Of a DNA stretch of 64,000 nucleotides, positions 47,605 to 58,652 are shown piece by piece. The translations under genes were made by a program, and so were the position numbers. The notes beneath the pieces are model-generated. The model saw only the letters and a program-made list of their open reading frames with translations. It searched no databases and was not told where the DNA came from. The number at the start of each line of letters is the position of its first letter. The first letter of the stretch is position 1. Origin of the DNA: Agrostemma githago (taxonomy: Eukaryota; Streptophyta; Magnoliopsida; Caryophyllales; Caryophyllaceae); contig OY288256.1 in NCBI GenBank assembly GCA_958450325.1, positions 11,797,057 through 11,861,056 on the forward strand, given 5' to 3'.

Positions 47605-49379
47605 CCGGGTTTATTTTTATTCTTTTTCCATTTTTTTTTCAAATTTTTTCTCTTTTTTCCATTTTTTTTGAATGATTAAGTAACGAAATAAAGCATATCA
47701 CACAAGTAAAAGCTATTACAAATCGGACCGATTCTCCTCCCCACACATGAATGAAACATTGTCCTCAATGTTACAAAGAACGCAATAATTGGAGAAGGAG
47801 AACACACCTTGTCGAACGAAAATCGATCGAACGTCACTAACACCAACACTAACACTAACGAGCAACAAACCACCATGCTCCTATCGATCCTAACCCGAAA
47901 AAAAACCGCCATGCTTTGAAAGTACTCTCCTCAACAAAGATTTAGGTCAAAAGTTCACTTAGACAATTCATCGAGCACCTTCCATGCATATTCCATTTCC
48001 TTCTTCAAGCTAGTAACCCCCTCTTCGTTCAATACAACGCAAGGAATGATAAGGAAACACCACATCAACAACAACCTCCCACAATAATGTGAACACTATA
48101 TAGGCTTTGTTTCCCCAACTTCACAAAAATGACAATCAACAATGACGCTAACAGTCAACAATTGACAATCAAACCGGCAACACCACAATTCACATCAATC
48201 CTAACTTCAGCAAAAATAGACAACAACACGCAATATCCGACTCATATACGGACCAAAACTGATGCCAATCGACCAGAGTCACCAAACTCGACACAAAGCT
48301 GTCAATGGGAGACAACTCTCTAAATTGAGAACAAAAGGAGACTTACAACTCAGTCACCACTCAAAATCGAATCAATGGCCGAACTGTATCCTTGCTATGC
48401 GCCCAAACTCGTACTCTAAATTGAATTGGGGAGTTCGAACCCAAAGGTTTCTTCTGACCGAGAGTTGCAGGTGGTTGAAGGTTGGGATGTGATTGAACTA
48501 CTGGAAAAAAAAGGGTTTTAATGGAGTGTGAAATGAAAGGAGATGGAAGAACGAAAATGAAGAAGAAGATGGAAATGAAAGGAGAAGGACGAAGAAGGAT
48601 GATTTTTTTAAATTCAGTCTTGAACTGAACTAAGGTCGAGGGGTGGTCATGGGGAACATTCTGGTCAGCTATTTTGTTATTTTCCACGACCTCACTTCAA
48701 GTACCCCTCGAGTCCTCCTCGAGTGTAGCTATTTTCAACACTTGTATTTTTTTTTTCACTTTTTTTTTTCCATAAAACTAACTCACCCCTCTTTCGCTTG
48801 CTCACTAGTCACTCTTTTTTTTTCCTCTCATCCCTCATATTCCGAATGAGACGGTGACATCAATCCGACCTGAAAATAGCTAAAATTAGATAACTAAAAG
48901 AAAAGTTAAAATCACATACAAACGAAACAAAAATCTATAAAAACTAAAATAAAAATAAATAAAAACTCGGGTTGCCTCCCGGAAGTGCTCTTGTTTTACG
49001 TCGTTGACCCGACATGAAAGTGGAATCTTCATTAATTGGGTAGAAAATATCAATTCTCTCGACTGCTGCCTCCATCCAATTTCAAGTGAAGTCCACAAAC
49101 TAACTTATTCAAAAACAAAAAAAAAATCATCAAATAACAAAAAGCATGTTGCCTCCCGTAAGCGCTGATTTAACGTCCCGCACGACGGAAAGGGGTCACA
49201 CAGCACTACCCCTTAATATGGTAACCCATTGTATATCAAGATCGGAACAAGTTAATGCTCGTAGGAGAAGGTCAAACAAGCTAGCAAAAGAGTTAGTGAA
49301 AGCCGGCCGTATAAAACATTATAATAAGAATATACCATACACACCGCATAGATATAGAGGTACATAGATAGTCGGATTC

Positions 49380-49967
49380 TTAGTATGGTTCTCTAGATAA
49401 CGGCATCATCTCAAACAATTGTTCTATGTCCCTACTCCTTATGGTTGTGTCTTTCAAATCCCATAATATATCACCTGATTCACCACTCGAAGAGTAGTCA
49501 ATAAAATAGGTGGATGAGGGGAAATCTAATACGTGTTTTGTATAAGGCACGTTCAATAAATATGAGTCATCATCCTCTCCCTCATCATCTAGTGGAGCAC
49601 CATCGACATGGGTAAGGGAAGTAGGATACTCAATTTTGGTCACATCATCACTAATAATCGATTCATATTTAGGAGACTCGAAGTATTGGGGAAGTTCAAG
49701 AAATAAAGTGGTTATCTCTAATTCTCGATCATTGTTAACCAGAACATCAATTACATCCCATTTTTCATTACGACCTAACTCAAGAAATCTACCATCACTT
49801 TCAACTTGTAAATCGATTTGAGTTGCACGATTAAAGTTATGGTAAATCGCTATCAAGAGTTGTTCGTTACTCATAGGCAAATATTTGCGTTCTAGCACAT
49901 ACTCTGTGAGTCTTTCAAAATAGTGATGTAGTAACTCATTATCAAGTTGGGGACAACAAAAACTCAT
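49380..49967 (-). CDS. Retrotransposon ORF of unknown function, 195 aa (copy C)
   Basis: Same ORF as at 33729-34316 with one residue change (KDTTIRSR). See that entry. Confidence 0.55.
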   Translation of the reverse strand: MSFCCPQLDNELLHHYFERLTEYVLERKYLPMSNEQLLIAIYHNFNRATQIDLQVESDGRFLELGRNEKWDVIDVLVNNDRELEITTLFLELPQYFESPKYESIISDDVTKIEYPTSLTHVDGAPLDDEGEDDDSYLLNVPYTKHVLDFPSSTYFIDYSSSGESGDILWDLKDTTIRSRDIEQLFEMMPLSREPY

Positions 49968-50081
49968 TTCTAGTTGACAAACAAAAAGACCCTTAATTAA
50001 AATATATATTTACAAGAGACACAAAAACAAATAATCACACAAAAGCAACAAATTGCCTTCCCCGGCAACGGCGCCAAAATT

Positions 50082-51303
50082 TGGTGAGCCTAGGTCGTAT
50101 GCTCCCAAAGATAAATAATTAAGTTCTATTACCTTTAACAATATAGTAGAGGTAAGTCGGGTGTCGAATCCACAGGGAAGACGATGAAAATTAATGTACG
50201 AATAATATAAATAAATGTAACAAGAATATGGGGGGTTTTGTGAGTGATTTGTCTAATAACTAAATTAACGAAAGTAAAATAACTAATAATGAGAATTCAG
50301 ATAATTAAGAAACTCGACTCAAAGAAAATCCACTAACTAGTTAAACAATTGATCATCGACTACTAACCTTTATTTAATCCTTGAGTATTCTATTGTGAAA
50401 CTAAAAGTCTCAATTGTTCCGTAGATAATATTACTTAGGTTGAAACGCGATACTAAGCAACCTAATTATTGAACAACCTAATCCACGCGTCTAGATTTAA
50501 TTCAATAACAACATGAACGATATGAACAAATCAATAGAAATAACGACCTTTAACACACGCGGTTATTGGTTCGAATTATATGTTTATTCCTCCCTTCACC
50601 CAATTACGATGAAACGGATACAAATAATTAGGTCCAAAGGTTGCAACTTTATCTAGTAAATTGAACAATTACGGATTCAAACACAAAGAATTGCAATAGA
50701 TTGAAGATTGAAATAATCAATTGGCCAAAAAGATTAAACAAACGACAATCATAAAATTAGCACAAGGAATAAACAATACTCAAGTAATTAAATAAAGATT
50801 AAGAAAGTCTCACAATAAATTAACTAGAAAGCTTCAAATCTTTGATCCGAGAAGAAAGATTAGTTATACATGATTAGGGTTTTTCTTCTCTTCTCTTATT
50901 GCGTATGTAACGTGAATTATTGATGAATGATGTCTGTAATACTCCTCTAATAATTGTAGTCTAATAATAAAAATAATAGGAAAGTCTAGTAATTTCCTAA
51001 CTCTAATAATAATATAATAATAAATAATAATTAAGCTGACACGGAACCCGAAGTAGTTTCGTCTTCAATTTCCGAGCTGCGCTTTGACTTTTCACTCGGT
51101 TTGTTGGGCTTGTTCTTCGTACTCTCCGTCTCGAGCCCAAATCACATCAAAAGGAATTACAGTTCTAAAAACCGTCTTTTCTCCAATAAAGCACAATTTA
51201 CTTAATAAAATCAATCTGACAATTTTCACTCTAAATCCGCACCTTTCATCATCGAATCTAGCTCAAATCTCCGTCATAAACACATGTAAAATACGCTAGA
51301 TCA
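50082..51303 (-). repeat. 5' LTR of copy C
   Basis: 1222 bp, TG..CA ends, close to the 5' LTR of copies A and B rather than to the 3' LTRs. Confidence 0.9.
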
Positions 51304-53415
51304 ATAAGCAACAAGAAAAGGCGTAGCATTAGTGGAACAAGGATACAGGGGAATGAGAGAAAATGACGTGATGAACAAGTAGGTGAAATTAGTGGAAGAG
51401 ACGAATCCTCGTTGAATTAGATGACAAAAGAAAGTCATATTTAAGAATGAATCTTGGATGATGATGATGAGGAGTAGGAAGAGAAGCAAAGTAAGGAGAA
51501 CAAGGGAAAACGAAAGAGAAGAGAATGTGGAGGAAGTGAAGGATGAAGAAAGCTGGTCTTAGTAAACGGAAAAGGGGAAACATGAAGAAAAGGAGCACTA
51601 AAGAGGAAAGAGAAGAAGGTTATGAGATGAGGTACCAAAGAACGAAAGAGGTGGCAATATTTAAAGAATCGACACTCTTGCTGAGCGAGATGACAACAGA
51701 GAGTTGTATTACTTAGATGAAGAGAAGGGGGGGAGGGATAAGAAGAAGGAGGGGAAGGAGAAGCCATATTCAATTATGATGAGTGAGTTTATGTAGTTAT
51801 TCCACTTCCTTCATTTGTTGTCTGCTGTTTTCTGGCTTTGCAAGATTTGGTCTTTTGTTGGTCTTTTGGGATTTTCCGGATTGTTGTTTACTCATTTGGG
51901 TGGTTGTTATTCATAGTGTGAAGTAATAAGGTACTGATTCATGGAGCAGATCATGAGATGAGGTTTTTGGATGTAAGGCTGCCTTGGGTAGTCAATTAGA
52001 CTTCCAGATGAAGTTAGACATGCTTCGTAATTAAATTGCCCATCAATAGCATGAGCAAAATCAATGAATTTGCTTGCATGACTAGATCCGCGATTGTAAT
52101 TTTGTATTATTTGGGATTGTTTTCTCCTGATTTTGCTTTAGTCATGTCATTCTGCTATTATTTGATTATTTTTAAGAATTTGCTATTGTATGCTCTTGAT
52201 AATGCATTATTTGGGATATTAATCTGCTCCTGAAAATTTCCTATTGGGATAATTTTTATTATTTGGGATTGTATGCTTTAGTCATCTTCTGATTGTTTTC
52301 TCTTGATAATGCATGAATCAATGGTACACATCAACAAAATGTATTACAAGACTTTCCATACAACTTTGATGAACTTCCGCCTATGGAGATACAAAGGGCA
52401 TATATGATAGCTCCAGCGTTGCTAAGCGGTAAACATATCACGGGGGCCCGCTAATATGTTTTTATGAATTTATATAACACACTTAATTTCGTGGTTTTGT
52501 TTAGTGTACCTTCAACTATGGTCCTTTTTCATATCTTGCTTTGAATGATAGGAAAAAAAGGGCATGGAGATACAAAATTACAAAGGGCATATATGATAGC
52601 TACAGCGTTGCTAAGCGGTAAACATATCACGGTGGCCCACTAATATGTTTTTATGAATTAATATAACACACTTAATTTTGTGGTTTTGTTTAGTGTACCT
52701 TCAACTATGGGCCGTTTCATATCTTGCTTTGAATGACAGGAAAAAACCAAGACTACCACTTTTTGTATTACATCAATCTGTTTTGTTCAAGATGATATTA
52801 TAACGCGTACTTTCTAGATTAGTAGATAGTTTCATCTTAGAACTATAAACTTATGGTAAAAAGAAAAAAAAACCTCAAACAATAGTTCGAATTATGTCAA
52901 CAATTCGACAATCAATGACAACAATATGAGCCATCAAAATACATACACGAATCGTACTTAACCATTCGCGCGCATCGCGCGCGGGAAAGAAACAAGTATA
53001 TATAAAAAAGCCATTTTTAAAATAGAAAGGCAAGGAATTCATTAAGACGCCCCAATATGGAATAGACAAAGAATTCATTGGCACAGGGAGAGTATATCTT
53101 TGTAAAAGTTAAAGTAAATAGCTCATTTCAAAAATAATTTTTTTAGATAACTGATTTTTTTTCTCAAGGTTAATGACATCATATCTTAAAATTTATCTAA
53201 TTATTTTCATAAAAAGAAGTTTTTTTGTCAATTTCTTTAACATTAATGAAAATGAATCGTTTGGGAATTTATTAGTGAAATGTTAGTTCTTTTACTTCTC
53301 AATTTAAATTAGTGTATTTTTGAGGAAAATGTTAGTAACTGTTATTGTCTTAGAGTAATAGATAGAGAATTTTCGGTGAGTTTTTACTATGTATTAGGCT
53401 TTTTAAGAGCAATCG

Positions 53416-53446
<31 letters not shown>

Positions 53447-53450
<4 letters not shown>

Positions 53451-53514
53451 GTAACTATATAAAAATGGAATATATATATATATATATATATTCCATTTTT
53501 ATATAGTTACTAAA
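53447..53514. repeat. 68-bp perfect palindrome, unduplicated context
   Basis: Same sequence as 37810-37877; the right flank (TTTTATATCGATG) is single copy here. This looks like the ancestral state of the turn-around point. Confidence 0.9.
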
Positions 53515-54341
53515 TTTTATATCGATGTTAAAAATATGATTTTCGAATATGATCAGAAAGATATACAATAATAATCATAACTATTTTATATTATACGTAA
53601 AATATTGTACGGGATAGTAAAATCTTCTATAACAAAGATAATGCAACTATTTGGTCAAAACGGAATACAATATGTTTATACTTTTTAAAAAAAAATTGAT
53701 CATACATTCCATATTAAATATTGTATGTGATATCTTCTATGTAAAACATGTGATTTTCGTAATCAATGTAATCAGTCAAATTTTCTTAATTATATACTTT
53801 CCGTGGTGTATAGCTTTATATGTGATGTAGTGATATTTTAATCCGTAAGATGTTAGAGTGTAGTTGGAGAGGAGAAGAATGACACACATGAGGTCAAGGG
53901 TTTGATTTGCACATAGCTCATTTGGTTAGTGGAAAGGGGATGAGTATGATAATAATATTGAAACCAAATAAGTACCTATATGTAAAGTATCGTATATATT
54001 TTCTAACCTAAACTATGGTAAAAAAAAGAGGAGGAAACTATCCCAGACTCATATTACTCGTATTTTAATATTAATCCAACCCGTAATTTGTATAACCCGT
54101 TTCTTTTGGTAATCGATTTGACACGTTTAACAAATATATACATAGTAGTTACAAATCGAAGTTCTTTATACAATACGTAGTACTAAAAAAATTAAAATTT
54201 TACTCCGTAATACAATAATAACAAAGCAACAAGGTAGTGAAGCTCAAAAATAACGTAAGTGGGGAGGGGCATTTTGGGAAGAGTGAAAATTACGCAAAAC
54301 CTTAGAGTCGTCCTCCCTCTTTTTATATAAGGAAGGACAGA
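53515..54341. other. AT-rich Helitron interior, 5' terminal part on the minus strand
   Basis: No gene. Ends in GTCGTCCTCCCTC then TTTTTATATAAGG, which read on the minus strand is the presumed Helitron 5' end. Confidence 0.45.
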
Positions 54342-54420
54342 CATGGGTTATTTGTTTGCCCTGTGTTTATTGCCATAGTATAGACATGAATTATTTTGTA
54401 CAACCTATGTCTATTGAACT
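54342..54420 (+). mobile_element. CACTA subterminal repeats, continuation
   Basis: Two more units of the AGACATGGGTT..ACCTATGTCTATT motif, in phase with those at 17450-17694. The far end of the CACTA element (inverted CACTA terminus) was not found. Confidence 0.55.
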
Positions 54421-54970
54421 GCTAAATTACAAAAAAAAAATATACGAAAGAGGCGCGCCACTTTCACATAAATAGTAATTTAATTTTATTAATAATAAAA
54501 CAATTAATTACAGCCAGACATGTCTAGAACTCTCGTAAAGTTAGGCTGCTGCTCCCAACCGTGTTACTGAAGAAACTCTTCAATCAAACCGATATTACAA
54601 ATCACAACTGTACATCCATGAATATAATTGAGGAAAAAACACAACATTACGTAAGATATGTAATTGGTTACTACATGCTACATATAGACTTTTGTGATGC
54701 TGCTAGCTCACGATCTGGGAATGAATCGTCGAAGCGATAACTTAGCAATACATACAGCTCCAAGACCTTCAACCAAATGCACACATGTTAGTAAAACGTT
54801 TAGGAAGGCTCTGTCACAAACAACGACAACTAACATCTAACAACTAGGTTTTATTTCCAAAATGATTTGAGATCGATTAATATGATTAGTTATCCAAAAT
54901 AGTCACAAACAACGACAACTAACTCAAAATTCTAATATACCTGTACAAATAAATACTACTCCTAATTGCC

Positions 54971-55003
<33 letters not shown>

Positions 55004-55385
55004 TAAGTATATTGTAGAGTAAATTAAGTAATATATTGATTTAAAGAAGAAGAAGAATGTGTATTACTATTATAATTATAATTTGAGTTTGAATGATAAA
55101 TCAATCAACTCGTGTGCTTATTTATACTTAAGTAAGTGTTCTTAATTAGAGGTTAAACTTTAGTTAAACTTAGTTGAGTTGTTTTTACCAATAGAAGGTG
55201 TTTAGTTTAGTAGTGCATGTACACACATTCTATATTCTGGAATGCATTTATTTTATTAACCAACTAGTGTATTACCCATGAAGAACCTTCACGGGTTGTT
55301 CGCTTTTATTTATGTAGAGAGTTTATTGGATTAACAACTAAAATTAGGTTATTCGTTAATAGACTTTTAGTTACTTTAGGTGTTA
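54421..55385. other. AT-rich DNA, nothing firmly recognised
   Basis: Possibly CACTA interior or host. Contains a (TAA)n microsatellite near 54972-55003. Confidence 0.4.
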
Positions 55386-55573
55386 CTCCCTCCGTTCCAA
55401 TGAATTGTTTGCCTTTTTCATATTGGGACGTCTCAATGAACTGTTTGTCTTTCTATTTTAGGAATGTATTTTTATATGTAATTTGATCATTGCCTTCACA
55501 TGTCACATCCTAATTGGATCTCTTTCCCTTGGTGTCAAAACCAAAGGCAAACAATTCATTGGAACGGAGGGAG
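55386..55573. mobile_element. Stowaway-like MITE (188 bp)
   Basis: Inverted ends CTCCCTCCGTTCC / GGAACGGAGGGAG flanked by TA on both sides (55384-55385, 55574-55575). The interior is partly palindromic (TTGTTTGCCTTT / AAAGGCAAACAA). Relatives occur as fragments at 18293 and 37380. Confidence 0.85.
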
Positions 55574-57569
55574 TATTAGGTAAGCGAAAACATGAACAAC
55601 ATATAGTAAGTATGGCGCAATCTCTTCGAAATTCTTTGATCATGCACTTTCTACTCCCGTGAATAAATTCACGGGTTGCTCGCTTGTATTTTCATAGACA
55701 GTACACAGAAGTAACAACAAAAAGTAGATTATTCGTTAAGAGACCATAGGTTAGTTTAAGGGTTATTACGTATACGAAAGTATGAAGAACATTTAATAAG
55801 TATCGTGATGCTTTGATCTTGCACTTTCTACTCCGTAGGTGTGGGTATGTTACCAGTTCATTAGAGAAGAGGTTAGTACATGAACGCAGCCTACAATCTC
55901 AGCACGTCATACATCATAATAACTTCAGAGATTAGAGAATCAAACATCGACCCAAGCGTTAACGAAGAACACGACAAACTGTTAGATGTACCAAATTAAA
56001 AATCACAGTGAGAAGTTATTGACTATGATTTGAGTTCTTTTAGTTTCGAGTACATCTGGAATATTTGTTTGTTGTAACTTATTATTACATAGATCGACTT
56101 TTAACAAACATTACGTTTTGGTAGTGTTTTTATTTCTCTATCTCGATGTTAGCTCGATTATAAAGTTGGAGGTGGTTAGCACGATTACGTGACGTGAATG
56201 GTATGACAGCAGTATAGGTTCGGTAGGCTGGGTAGTCAGGCATACACATTTGTTCATCCTATACCATCTAACTAAAAGTTCTTCCTTATCATAAACTAAT
56301 ATCATTCGTTCAGAGTCTGAAAGTTAGTTTATGTATTAATAGATGGACAAAAGTATGAACAACATAGAGTACGTTGAAATGTTTGTATAAGTAGTCAATT
56401 GTCCACCGATGAATATAGTTATACTAAACACGGAAACCCGTATAAACCCGACCCTTATGATGAATGTAGAAATTCGCATAAACCCGGCCCGCATAAACCC
56501 GACCCGTATATACCTGACCCGTATACACCCAACCGTAATCCCCAAATTACTCTTTAAATCCAAAAAAGAAAAATCTATTAGATGAGGAACGAAGACCTTC
56601 CTCACCAACTATTTGATCTTGATCGATTATCATCAGTTGTAATTAGTTGGCATCTTCGTCATGTAAGAATAGTGAAAAATAATGTCTGTTAAACAGTCAA
56701 ACTCTCTATCATATTACTGAACGTACACAACCCTATAGACTCCTTCCGGGATGCTATGTTAATCGGTAAATACGACTTGAAGAAAAGAATAGAATAACTA
56801 ACAGAGTAAATATGTTAATCGGGATGCTATGTTACGACTATTATGTGAGTTAATAGTAATAACTAACAGAGAAGAAAAGAATCAATAAAAGGGAAGTTGA
56901 AGAAAAATGGCAGAAATAAACTTAGGTTTTAGAAAAACTGAGACATTCTCTTATTCTCGGGTATTTTTTTTTGATTTTTATTTCAAATGGATGGATGTTT
57001 TGTGGTTAGCGGATTACGGGTGGGATGATTCTCCACCCGAATCCAACCAATCCATCACCCGCCACTCATCAATTTATTCAAGTTTACATCCATATATTTT
57101 TCTCTAATGGATCGGGTGCTCAAGGGATGCGAGTGAAATTGTCATCCCCAGACTCAATCCATTTTCTCCAACCTAATGACGGCCAATTTTTCGATGGTAG
57201 AGCTTGCATCGACAGTAAAAAAAATCATGAGTGCTAGCTAGGTTCAAACAAGTGTGGTGAAATGTTTATCTTCAATAGAATGACTTTGTACAACCCATCA
57301 TTAATTGACATCGAAGTTAGTAACCTGTAGTGAACATCAGAGAATGTGATTACCCTTGATATTAACCCTTACAACAGTAAAAATGTACTGTACTAAATAA
57401 TGGAACTACGTGGTTATTTTCAAACTCTTCATCCAGGTTGATGCGGGGTTGATGACTTGATTCCTTGGTAGCCTGCGATTGAAAAGGTAATCATCCATGT
57501 ACAAATTGTAAAGTCTTCTTGAACTTATATATTAACGGTCTTCATGTCATTCTGCATGAAAGACGGTTA

Positions 57570-57571
<2 letters not shown>
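55574..57571. other. Intergenic with a short tandem repeat
   Basis: 56433-56535 holds about six copies of ATAAACCCGACCC-like 13-15-mers. A frame at 56907-57107 is too short and plain to call. Nothing else recognised. Confidence 0.4.

Positions 57572-57638
<67 letters not shown>
57572..57638. repeat. (AT)n microsatellite
   Basis: About 33 AT units, directly beside a probable transposon end (GGGGAGATCAAATAAG). Confidence 0.9.
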
Positions 57639-57641
<3 letters not shown>

Positions 57642-58652
57642 GAGATCAAATAAGTAAGGGCATAAGTTCCATTCTCAGCCGTCAGATTAAATATAGATGG
57701 ATGGCTGAGATTGAGTGATATATATAATTATTTAAAAAAAATAAAAGCAATTGATTACCTCTTTACGTTTTCCATGCATACCTCTTTTTTCCCACTCTCT
57801 GTTTTCCCACCATAATTGATTACCTCTTTACGTTTTCCATTCAATTCTCTCAAACCCATCTCCAATTCTCTCAATTGATTACCTAACACTGCCCGCTCTT
57901 CAATCTCCGTCCCATCTCCAGTTCAATCTCCGTCTACTTGTTGTTCTTCAATCTATCATTGCTCTTCAATCTCCAGTTCAATCTCCGTCTACTTGTTGCT
58001 CTTCAATCTACTTGTTGCTCTTCAAACCCATCTCCAATTCTACTTGTTTTCTTCAGTTCAGGTAAATATTATTGTTAATTTCTTCATTTCAATTCTTCAT
58101 TACACTTCTTTATCGAGTAACCCTAATTTCTGGTCTCCATTACACTATTTCATTTCAGTTTCAGTAATCCCTAATCTGTTTATCGAGTAACCCTAATTTC
58201 GCATAGGGTTTAGGGTTTACGATTCTTTATTCAACGATTGTTCGTAAGTTCGTTTATCACTGCATATTTTCTGTGTATTGTTGTGGTTTATCATTGCATA
58301 TTTTCTGTGTATTGTTGTGATTTTAATGTTGTGATTTTATTCAATCATAAAAATCAGGGGTTCTCTGTGTATTGTTGTAAGTTCGTTTATCATTGCATAT
58401 TTTCTGTGTATTGTTGTGATTTTATTCAATCATAAAAATCAGGGGTTTTTAGGCATAGAATCGAACTTATACATAACAATTTGTGTGTATTGTTGTGGTT
58501 TTTGTTTATCGTTGCAGATTTCATATTAAAAAATCATATTGAATATTTATCGTTGCAGATTTCGTTTAATATTAAAGAAATTAGGGGTTTTTAGTCACAT
58601 TGCAGATGTTATCGTGTTTGTCTTGTTTATCATTGCAGATTTTCTGGTTGAT

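Larger units (their letters stand above)
46617..51303 (-). mobile_element. Non-autonomous LTR retrotransposon, truncated copy C
   Basis: The 3' LTR is cut to its first 254 bp (46617-46870) by the rearrangement junction. Interior complete, primer site at 50059-50076, 5' LTR 50082-51303 followed by ATAAG (51304-51308). Confidence 0.9.
46617..53514. repeat. Third, direct copy (C) of 30968 to the hairpin
   Basis: Plus-strand order and orientation as in A with a constant offset of about 15649-15651. Begins inside the 3' LTR and ends with the 68-bp hairpin, after which unique DNA follows. Confidence 0.9.
17695..54341 (-). mobile_element. Helitron-like insertion carrying gene fragments, later expanded by nested insertions and rearrangement
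   Basis: On the minus strand the 3' end reads: hairpin CCGTGCA-T-TGCACGG, 8 nt, CTAG, then T, which is the Helitron 3' signature (hairpin plus CTRR, insertion before T). The other end on the minus strand starts TCTGTCCTTCC followed by TTATATAAAAAGAGGG, compatible with a Helitron 5' TC end. The flanking base there is G rather than the expected A. CACTA subterminal repeats lie on both sides. Removing copies B and C (about 15.65 kb), the LTR retrotransposon (5.66 kb) and the one-LTR element (2.3 kb) leaves about 13 kb, a plausible Helitron length. No Rep/helicase gene was recognised, so it would be non-autonomous. The captured exons lie on the plus strand, antisense to the Helitron. Confidence 0.55.

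Noticed and set aside
55199..55215. TTTAGTAGTG as the right end of the CACTA element
   Set aside because: Only the first eight bases match the left terminus inversely; the next bases and the 3-bp flanks (TTT versus CAT) do not agree.
56336..56608. 90-residue frame with IRVGF repeats
   Set aside because: It is the translation of the ATAAACCCGACCC tandem repeat.
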